A stretch of 7,367 nucleotides of DNA from Gammaproteobacteria bacterium (GTDB taxonomy: Bacteria; Pseudomonadota; Gammaproteobacteria; Steroidobacterales; Steroidobacteraceae). A program made the position numbers and the translations under genes. Shown here piece by piece: positions 1 through 4,973 of this stretch. Position 1 is the first letter of the stretch; each line of letters starts with the position of its first letter. The notes under the pieces are model-generated. The model worked only from the letters and a program-made list of their open reading frames with translations. It ran no database searches and was not told the DNA's origin. The DNA is taken from positions 1 through 7,367 of the forward strand of contig JADLDF010000274.1 in assembly GCA_020846815.1 (NCBI GenBank), written 5' to 3'.

Positions 1-311
1 CCACCACTGATTCGATTCACCGCGAACGCCGAATGTCCTGAGATGCTCCCCGATGGCTTTAGCTGGAAGCCGTCCGCCTTGAGGAGAGTATTCAGTTTCT
101 CAACGAGCTGCGTCTGCTCCTTTCCTCTTCGGGCATTCGGAGAGACGACCGCCTCAAGAAGCTTGAAGAACAGATGTCGGGAGCAGCTCAATGCGCCCAC
201 CACCTCGAGCAATTCAGCGTTGGTCCAGTCGTCGTCGTCGGTAGATATCGACAAGTGCCGACGATTTGCAACGTGGCCGCACCGGCAGGCAGCCGTTTGG
301 ACGATCCACAT
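1..311 (-). pseudogene. C-terminal part of an AbiJ-like (abortive-infection-type) protein, N-terminus apparently lost, runs off the left edge
   Basis: The minus strand is open from about 311 through position 1 and continues outside the window. From about 260 it reads as a plausible protein: RHLSISTDDDDWTNAELLEV near the start, then HLFFKLLEAVVSPNARRGKE, then LVEKLNTLLKADGFQL and SGSISGHSAFAV. The order (aromatic/leucine helix ending in a V.P..R turn, then LV..LN..L..DGF.L, then ISG..AF.V) resembles the conserved C-terminal module of AbiJ-type and related phage-defence proteins. This is recognition from memory and was not searched. An in-frame ATG exists at 311, but the codons between 311 and about 260 look unlike the domain and overlap the neighbouring gene in another frame. 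I therefore read this as a fragment fused to foreign upstream sequence. G+C over 1-180 is about 56%, against 72% at 301-360. Confidence 0.42.
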
Positions 312-654
312 AGCCCCAGGCGTCCGGCTCTGGTGGCCTGGGCAGCGGCCCCGCGTAGCTGCCGCCACCGCGATGGTGCCGCGCCACCAGCTCGTGGCTC
401 AGCGCCTCGTAGAGCCAGGTCGGCAGCGTGTTGACGTTGGCCGACAGCGCCGTGTTGTGCGCCTCCCGCAACGCCGCCGGCAAGGCATCGACGCGGTCGC
501 GCAGGGCGCTGCGTTCTTCCGGCGTCATCCGCACGTAGTCCCAGGCCGCGGGCGCCGGGATGCCCTGCGGCGCCGCTTCGTCCGCGCGGGTAGGCAGGGC
601 GTGGAGGCGGAGGGCAAGACATGCGCCGAACAGCGCCTTCGCTGCCGCCGCCAT
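214..654 (-). CDS. small possibly exported protein of unknown function, probably with a replaced C-terminus
   Basis: This is a 146-residue protein that I do not recognise. The N-terminus (MAAAAKALFGACLALRLHAL, then PTRADE) has a lysine followed by a moderately hydrophobic stretch and could be a weak signal peptide cleaved near residue 24. Residues 38-95 look like a helical domain (WDYVRMTPEERSALRDRV, then THLP-like turns and LYEALSHELVARHH), followed by a Gly/Pro-rich part ending in DAWGYVDRPN near residue 120. The last 20 or so residues (Lys/Arg-rich, ending RRRRLDQR) are read out of frame through the AbiJ-like fragment, so the native end was probably lost or lies near 290. The ATG at 654 follows the preceding stop by 31 bases; its ribosome binding site is weak. 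The gene is the last of the presumed unit. Confidence 0.55.
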   Translation of the reverse strand: MAAAAKALFGACLALRLHALPTRADEAAPQGIPAPAAWDYVRMTPEERSALRDRVDALPAALREAHNTALSANVNTLPTWLYEALSHELVARHHRGGGSYAGPLPRPPEPDAWGYVDRPNGCLPVRPRCKSSALVDIYRRRRLDQR

Positions 655-685
655 CAGCGCACGCAGACCTGTGGCGGCGTGCGCA

Positions 686-1273
686 TCAGTGCCATCGTCC
701 TTTCGAAGGCCGGATCGCGGCTGCGTTCAGCTCTTCGCCGGCGAGGCTGGCATAGAGCCCGAGTACCGATTCGCGCGACGCATCGTAGAAGATCACCGCG
801 CGGGTCATGCCTGCGCGCATCCTGCCGTCACGGCCCACCCCTCCCCGGGGCAGCGCCACGGCATGGATCGACGTGACGAGATCGGGCCGGATGTGGCTGA
901 TCAGACCGCTCTCGCCGGGCGCCTTGACGTCGGTGAAGTCGTCCTTGCGCTGGTTGCCGAGCAGCGCCGGCACCGGCGCTTCGAACTTCATGATCCAGCC
1001 TTTCTGGTCCATGATGAAAAACGCGACCGGCCACTGGCTCAGCGAGTCCCAGACGGCCTTGAAATACGCACCGCCGACGCTCGCCGCCTGTTCGGCCGGC
1101 AGGTCCGAGGCGACGATCTCTTCCGGCAGCTTCATATGCCGGCGCGCGACCAGCGAGGGCGCGCTCGGCAGCTGCGCGTAGAAGGCACGCACAGCCTTCA
1201 TCTCGGCCGCCGACGCGCAGGGCGGCTGAGGAGCGGCCGTCGCCGCGGACGTCAGGAGAATGGAAGAAATCAT
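686..1273 (-). CDS. ChuX/HutX-like heme-utilisation family protein, apparently exported
   Basis: The product has 195 residues from the ATG at 1273. From about residue 41 it follows the layout of the cytosolic heme-carrier family ChuX/HutX/HugX. MKLPEEIVASDLP (47-59) matches the family's LPEEMV segment. VGGAYFKAVWDSLSQWPVAF (66-85) matches the 'VW..L..WG.V..I' strand-helix. SHIRPDLVTSIHAVALP (126-142) matches 'GHL......I..V..PF', and VIFYDASRESVLGLYAS (160-176) matches 'F.FFNAEGE..FKIYVGR'. The family is known to bind heme; heme binding here is inferred, and the usual 'GRDEKREL' end is replaced. Residues 2-14 are hydrophobic (MISSILLTSAATAAPQ), which suggests export, unlike the cytosolic family members. 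A GTG about 15 codons upstream is an alternative start. The frame stays open upstream to the Sel1 gene, so fusion in an ancestral gene is possible. Confidence 0.55.
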   Translation of the reverse strand: MISSILLTSAATAAPQPPCASAAEMKAVRAFYAQLPSAPSLVARRHMKLPEEIVASDLPAEQAASVGGAYFKAVWDSLSQWPVAFFIMDQKGWIMKFEAPVPALLGNQRKDDFTDVKAPGESGLISHIRPDLVTSIHAVALPRGGVGRDGRMRAGMTRAVIFYDASRESVLGLYASLAGEELNAAAIRPSKGRWH

Positions 1274-1443
1274 CGCCGGTCTGTCTCCGCTCGGTCCACA
1301 TGCGACGTACACGTCGTTCTGGATAGCGAGTCCACATGCTCTCGCAGCCCGGCAGGCACTCGCCGGTGCTTCCGGACCGAACCGCAGCAGGTCGAAACCG
1401 GCTGGCAGACTCCCTGGCGCCCGCGCCGCCTGGGCGCGCCCGA

Positions 1444-2466
1444 TCAGGCCGCGTGGTTCCGGTGCGAGTCCCGGCGGCGGCGCGATCGAACCAGCGGATC
1501 GCTTCTGCCCGGTCCTGCGGCACGCCGATGCCAAACTGGTAGGCACGACCGACACCGAACAAGCCCCGCGCATTGTTCTGCTTGGCGCTGCGCTGAAGCC
1601 AGCGAAACGACTCGGCCCAGTTCTCGGCGACACCGATGCCGTTCTCGTAGCAGTTGGCGAAGTTGTTCTGCGCGGGCGCGTCGCCCTGCTCCGCCGCGCG
1701 CCGGTACCACCGCGCCGCGAGCGCCGGATTGCGCGGCAGACCCTCGCCAAACTCGTATTGATAGCCGATCTGGCGCTGAGACAGCACGTGCCCGCGTTCC
1801 GCGGACGCCTGGAACAGGGCGGCGGCCTCCGCGAAGCGCTCCGCCTTGTACAGTTCGACGCCGCGCCGGAATTCCGTTGACGAAGCCGCGCCGCCGCCGG
1901 GACTCGCACCGGAACCACGCGGCCCATCTCCGCCGCCGGCGCGCGCCGAGGTTCGCGAGCGCCTGTCGAGCCGGCTCGCTGCCCATCGCTGCGGCGCGCT
2001 CGTGATATCCGCGTGCCCAGGCAACGTCGCGTGCCGTACCGATTCCGCTTTCGTAGGCGCGGCCGAGGTTCACGAGCCCGTCGTCGCTGCCCGCCTGCGC
2101 CGAACGCTGGTACCACTGGAACGCCTGAACCGGATCCCGGCCAGCGCCGATCCCCTGCTCGAGCATGTAGCCGAGCACCGCCTGCGCGCCGGCCTGTCTC
2201 TGGTTGGCTGCGCGCCGCAGCCATTCGAGCGCCTTCGCCGAGTCACGCTTGCGATTGATCGCGAACTGGTAACACAGGCCGAGGCAGTATGCCTCGTCGG
2301 CCGTACGCGGATGCTCGCCGATCTGGATGATGCTCGCGCGGCAGCGGTCGAAGTCCGCGTTCAGATCGGCGCTCGCCTGCCGGACGACGACGAGACCGAG
2401 CAGCAAGGCGAGCAAGGGAAGCGCCCTGGCACCAGTCGTGCGTCGTGAGCCGAGGATCGCGGTCAT
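1444..2466 (-). CDS. exported Sel1-repeat protein; coding frame is lost at an inverted repeat after about residue 180
   Basis: The ATG at 2466 has a strong Shine-Dalgarno (AGGAGG at 2475-2480, 8 bases upstream). Residues 1-33 form a clear signal peptide (MTAILGSRRTTGARALPLLA, then LLLGLVVVRQASA). Residues 55-175 hold about three Sel1 repeats (for example AKALEWLRRAANQRQAGAQA, LGYMLEQGIGAGRDPVQAFQ, LGRAYESGIGTARDVAWARG). Sel1 repeats are TPR-like helical scaffolds for protein binding, often in envelope or signalling proteins. After about residue 180 (near 1926) this frame becomes an arginine-rich stretch with no Sel1 pattern and stops at 1444, right after the second inverted-repeat copy. The Sel1 pattern continues in a different frame in the next 402 bases, so the 340-residue product as read is probably not the ancestral protein. 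Two frameshift events, decay, or sequence error could each explain this. Confidence 0.7.
   Translation of the reverse strand: MTAILGSRRTTGARALPLLALLLGLVVVRQASADLNADFDRCRASIIQIGEHPRTADEAYCLGLCYQFAINRKRDSAKALEWLRRAANQRQAGAQAVLGYMLEQGIGAGRDPVQAFQWYQRSAQAGSDDGLVNLGRAYESGIGTARDVAWARGYHERAAAMGSEPARQALANLGARRRRRWAAWFRCESRRRRGFVNGIPARRRTVQGGALRGGRRPVPGVRGTRARAVSAPDRLSIRVWRGSAAQSGARGAVVPARGGAGRRARAEQLRQLLRERHRCRRELGRVVSLASAQRQAEQCAGLVRCRSCLPVWHRRAAGPGRSDPLVRSRRRRDSHRNHAA
1447..1484 (+). repeat. 38-bp inverted repeat, copy 1
   Basis: The plus-strand sequence starts GGCCGCGTGGTTCCGGTGCG and ends GTCCCGGCGGCGGCGCG. Its exact reverse complement is at 1887-1924. Identity is perfect over 38 bases and stops sharply on both sides. 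The Sel1 frame is lost within this copy, after the codons for FDRAAA. Confidence 0.93.
1887..1924 (-). repeat. 38-bp inverted repeat, copy 2
   Basis: This is the reverse complement of 1447-1484. It lies exactly at the point where the Sel1 pattern moves from the frame of the gene starting at 2466 to the frame of the 402-bp block. In the block's frame it encodes a flexible linker-like GPRGSGASPGGGA. No third copy is visible in the window on either strand. Confidence 0.93.
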
Positions 2467-2474
2467 GGGCGCAC

Positions 2475-2480
2475 CCTCCT
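2475..2480 (-). promoter_or_regulatory. strong ribosome binding site of the Sel1 gene
   Basis: AGGAGG lies 8 bases before the ATG at 2466. It lies just past the end of the upstream small gene (stop at 2489 or 2479, depending on frame), which fits translation of adjacent genes on one message. Confidence 0.75.
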
Positions 2481-2733
2481 AGCCAGGTTCAGTGATTCGG
2501 ATAGAGCGAATTCCAGTCGACGCCGATCTGCGGACGGTAGTCCGGGCCGGCGACGCGTGGGTCGTTGCGGGCTGGCCAGGCATCGTCGGAGTCCGTGATC
2601 GAATTGCGACCGCGGCAAACAACAGGATCAGGCCGGGCAGCCCTTCGCGCCATGCACCGGCGGTCGGCCTGCCGCAAACTTTGCGGTTCGCTGCACCGAT
2701 CCGTCGCCAAGAAGTCTGAGCCGCCCCCGGCAT
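2479..2733 (-). pseudogene. very small exported protein gene with an apparent one-base deletion
   Basis: The ATG at 2733 has a good ribosome binding site (GGGAG at 2742-2746) and lies 41 bases after the M48 gene stop. The first 43 codons give a signal-peptide-like segment (AWREGLPGLILLFAAVA, ending at 2605) with G/C-rich third positions. Past this point the same frame loses that bias and stops at 2479. The next frame gains it: NSITDSDDAWPARNDPRVAG, then PDYRPQIGVDWNSLYPNH, with a stop at 2489. Adding one A at the A pair at 2604-2605 would join them into a protein of about 81 residues with a cleavable leader and a mature part rich in Asp, Pro and aromatic residues. I do not recognise the product. 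Whether the base is truly missing or a sequence error cannot be told from here. Confidence 0.55.
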
Positions 2734-2774
2734 TCCGAACTCTCCCGTCCGCCCGCAGCGGCTCCCCTACACGG

Positions 2775-4520
2775 TCACTTCTCACCGCGCTTGAATTTGT
2801 CCTTCAACTTCTGCGTCAGGCCCTTGCCCACATCGACCGGCTTCTTGAGCAGCTCGACGGTCTTGCCTTTGAGATTTTCGCCTGGCGGCTCGCGGCCGAG
2901 CCGCCGAACGCAGTCGGCGTAGATCCCCGAGGGTGCGACGCCGCCGCGGAAGGTCAACATCGAGAGCATCGCCAACGGGTTGCGCTCGTCCTCCTTGCGG
3001 CACTCGCGCGTGTAGGCCTCGGCCTGCGATTCGTCGCTGCGTGCCATCGCGGTCGTCACCAGCAGCGGCAGGAACGGCGCGCCGTTGTCGAGGCGTTGGC
3101 GACCGTCTTCCAGCACCGTCGTCACCTTGCGGTACTCTTTTCGCTTCCACGGATAGGTGGCGCGCCAGATGAACGCCTGTGCCGGCGGTCGGCGCGCGCT
3201 CAGCCAGTCGATTACCCGCAGCTCGGCGGCACCGGAGTTGCCGCTCGCCTCGTACCAGGCGCCGAGCGCGAGGTTCAGGTGCGGCGAGCGGGGACGCCCG
3301 CCCGGCGCCGCGGGCAACAGCGCCGCGACCCGCTTCGCCGCGTCGGCGCGCCGCCCGGCATTGAGCGCCGCCAGCGTCTCGATCGCCGCGCGGTCTGCGG
3401 CCAGCACCGCACCGCCATCGCCGTTGCGCAATCGCGCGCGGAACCGCGGCGAGCGTTGTCGACGGTCGCGTGTCCCGCCGAGCTCCTGCCCATACTCCGC
3501 CAGCAGCTGCTGGCGGCGCTGCGGCGGGTCGTAGTTCGCGCTGAGCTGGGTCAGCCGCTTGAATGCCGACTCGACCGCGAACTCCTGAGCCTTGGCCCTG
3601 GCCTTGAGGCTCACCTCGGCAACCGGGCCATCGTCGTCTTCGCCACGGGCGCGCTGCGCGAGCCGCTGCTCGGCGACGCGCTGCAGAGACTTCAGCCGCT
3701 CGCTGCGCCGCGCCTGCGCACGTTGCAGCTTCGAGAACAGCGTACCGAAAGCCGAAGGATCGTAGCCGGCGGCGCGCATCATGTCGAAGCCGCTGCGGTC
3801 CGCCTCGCGCTCCTGCGCGCGGCTCCACCCCGGCATCAACACATCGGACCACAGCAGGCTCGCGACCTGGGTATTCGTCAGCGCGTCGCCGCCGAAGGCC
3901 TCGAGGTTGCCACCCCTACGCCGCGCGGCACCGCCGGTACCACCCTGCATCTGGTCGCCGGCCGCGGCGATCCAGCCCGCGGTCTCGACGCCCACTGGGA
4001 AGTTGCGCAGCGCGCCCTTGCGCTCGTTGTGGCGCAGCACCAGATGCGACAGCTCGTGCGCCAGCAGTGCCGCCAGCTCGTCCTCGCTCTCGATCTCGCG
4101 CAGCGCGCGCGTCGAGATCAGCAGGTTGCCGCTGTCGTCGGTGCTGGCGGCAAACTCGTCGGCGGAGTAGACGAGGATGTCGGGCGTTGCGTCACCCTTG
4201 CCGCGTGCGGCAAGCAGCTTCGCTGCGACCTCGCCGAGGTAGGCATCGATCGCCGGGTTCTCGACGAACACGTAGAAGCGAGCGAGATAGGCGCGTTCCG
4301 CCGCATCCGGCTTGCCGGGCGCGGTACGGCCACTGGTCTTGCCTTGGCCGTTGCCCTTGACCCGGTCGTTGCCCTTGGCCCGGTCATGACCCTTGCCATC
4401 GCCCGATTGGGCGTCCGCCACCGCGGTCGCACACAACAGCAGTGCACAGACCCCGGCACAGGCAGCCGCCGCAAACCGGCGCGCAATCGACGACGGGCCT
4501 ATTTCCCGCCAGGCGCGCAC
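2775..4520 (-). CDS. exported M48-family zinc metalloprotease with TPR-like C-terminal region (BepA/LoiP type)
   Basis: The product is 581 residues, read from a GTG at 4520; this start overlaps the end of the preceding gene by 22 bases, which suggests translational coupling. Residues 12-37 form a signal peptide (IARRFAAAACAGVCALLLCA, then TAVADA). A charged Gly/Lys/Asp linker follows (about 39-68). The M48 catalytic domain covers about 72-300. It has the HExxH zinc site HELSH at 155-159 and the downstream ExxxD motif (EREAD, 237-241) supplying the third ligand. Residues about 370-540 are helical and TPR-like, as in the periplasmic protease/chaperone BepA, and the end is a basic Lys-rich tail. 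All catalytic residues are present. The family degrades misfolded or misassembled envelope proteins; that role here is inferred. The substrate is unknown, and neighbouring Sel1 and SH3-like proteins are possible partners. Confidence 0.9.
   Translation of the reverse strand: MRAWREIGPSSIARRFAAAACAGVCALLLCATAVADAQSGDGKGHDRAKGNDRVKGNGQGKTSGRTAPGKPDAAERAYLARFYVFVENPAIDAYLGEVAAKLLAARGKGDATPDILVYSADEFAASTDDSGNLLISTRALREIESEDELAALLAHELSHLVLRHNERKGALRNFPVGVETAGWIAAAGDQMQGGTGGAARRRGGNLEAFGGDALTNTQVASLLWSDVLMPGWSRAQEREADRSGFDMMRAAGYDPSAFGTLFSKLQRAQARRSERLKSLQRVAEQRLAQRARGEDDDGPVAEVSLKARAKAQEFAVESAFKRLTQLSANYDPPQRRQQLLAEYGQELGGTRDRRQRSPRFRARLRNGDGGAVLAADRAAIETLAALNAGRRADAAKRVAALLPAAPGGRPRSPHLNLALGAWYEASGNSGAAELRVIDWLSARRPPAQAFIWRATYPWKRKEYRKVTTVLEDGRQRLDNGAPFLPLLVTTAMARSDESQAEAYTRECRKEDERNPLAMLSMLTFRGGVAPSGIYADCVRRLGREPPGENLKGKTVELLKKPVDVGKGLTQKLKDKFKRGEK
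4350..4385 (-). repeat. two 18-bp tandem repeats inside the M48 gene
   Basis: Units 4350-4367 and 4368-4385 differ at one base, and degenerate units flank them. They encode DRAKGN-DRVKGN (residues 46-57) in the charged linker after the signal peptide. Since the unit is 18 bases, gain or loss of copies would keep the frame. Confidence 0.8.
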
Positions 4521-4897
4521 GACTCGCCAACGCCCGAGCTGACCGGCGCGGTCACATCCGAGTCACGCGAGACCGCGCGCGCGATGCAGTCCGGCTTGCG
4601 GCCGGAGGCTGGGATGTCGAGCGACAGACGATCCGCCCACTGCTCCAGTCCATCGATCCGCAGCTTTACGATGCCGAGCTCCTCGTTGCAGTCGAGCACG
4701 ACCGCACCGGGTGCGATCGAGCCGGCATCGACGTCCTTCAGGAACTTGCCGTCGGCGCGAAACACGCCGACCTTCTTCTTGAGAACCGCAGCGACCGGGG
4801 CGCCCAAGTAGGCGCACGCAGCAGCCGCCGTACTCGTCAGCAGCGGCCCCAACAGCAGCGCGATCGCCAGCCCCGTAGACCCGTTTCGAACCTTCAT
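4499..4897 (-). CDS. small exported protein, possibly with a bacterial SH3-like domain
   Basis: The product has 132 residues. The ATG at 4897 has a strong ribosome binding site (AGGAGG at 4906-4911, spacing 8), and the gene starts 76 bases after the CHASE2 stop. Residues 1-27 are a textbook signal peptide (MKVRNGSTGLAIALLLGPLL, then TSTAAAA) with mature protein starting near Cys28. The mature part, residues 40-95, reads as short beta strands (KKKVGVFRADGKFLKDVDAG, then AVVLDCNEELGIVKLRIDGL, EQWADRLSLDI), like SH3b folds ending in a 'V.......W.....L' pattern. Four cysteines (28, 70, 104, 127) could form two disulfides. SH3b domains bind peptides or cell-wall material; here function is unknown. 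The overlap with the protease gene suggests the two products are made together. It could instead be an inhibitor or chaperone of the protease. Confidence 0.65.
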   Translation of the reverse strand: MKVRNGSTGLAIALLLGPLLTSTAAAACAYLGAPVAAVLKKKVGVFRADGKFLKDVDAGSIAPGAVVLDCNEELGIVKLRIDGLEQWADRLSLDIPASGRKPDCIARAVSRDSDVTAPVSSGVGESCAPGGK

Positions 4898-4905
4898 CCC
4901 ACACC

Positions 4906-4911
4906 CCTCCT
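4906..4911 (-). promoter_or_regulatory. strong ribosome binding site of the small exported protein gene
   Basis: AGGAGG lies 8 bases upstream of the ATG at 4897. It settles this start over a nearby ATG at 4904, which is in another frame and lies too close to the site. Confidence 0.75.
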
Positions 4912-4973
4912 GGTCTGCTGCCCGACGAGCCGCGTCGCCGTCTCCGGATACAGTGTGCGTGGAACGCGATCCA

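Larger units (their letters stand above)
1447..1924 (-). pseudogene. second Sel1-repeat block in a shifted frame, bounded by inverted repeats
   Basis: Between the two 38-bp repeats the minus strand encodes 134 codons of good Sel1 sequence in the frame one step away from the upstream Sel1 gene. It begins GASPGGGAASSTEFRRGVEL, continues YKAERFAEAAALFQASAERG, then RWYRRAAEQGDAPAQNNFAN, CYENGIGVAENWAESFRWLQ, GRAYQFGIGVPQDRAEAIRW and FDRAAA. This is about three to four repeats. It has no ribosome binding site or signal peptide of its own, so it most likely was the C-terminal half of the gene starting at 2466. At the exit repeat the Sel1 pattern ends abruptly after FDRAAA. The 1274-1446 stretch beyond carries no pattern I can assign; its frames are open but ambiguous. 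It could still be translated by frameshifting or as an internal start, but I see no slippery site. Confidence 0.6.

Noticed and set aside
1441..1487. CGATC direct repeat at 1441-1445 and 1483-1487 as a target-site duplication around repeat copy 1
   Set aside because: Removing the repeat with one CGATC takes out 42 bases, which does not repair the reading frame, and the other copy has no matching duplication.
560..2005. Plus-strand open frame of 481 codons across the HutX-like and Sel1 region
   Set aside because: Arg/Ser-rich shadow with no domain. It would be read if the 402-bp segment were inverted, but gives no sensible protein in that state either.
828..2024. Minus-strand frame of 398 codons as one independent gene
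   Set aside because: Only the 1485-1886 part carries the Sel1 pattern. The first 40 and last 200 codons are shadows of neighbouring genes in other frames, and the ATG at 2024 has no ribosome binding site.
2489..2785. 98-codon minus-strand frame starting at 2785 as the true mini-protein
   Set aside because: Its first part overlaps the M48 gene end and has poor third-position bias; the ATG at 2733 has the ribosome binding site. Only its last 38 codons look coding.
2565..4811. Plus-strand open frame of 748 codons
   Set aside because: It lies opposite the M48 protease and SH3-like genes. The translation is Arg/Ala/Leu-rich without domains, and the minus strand carries the catalytic motifs. Long antisense frames are expected at this G+C.
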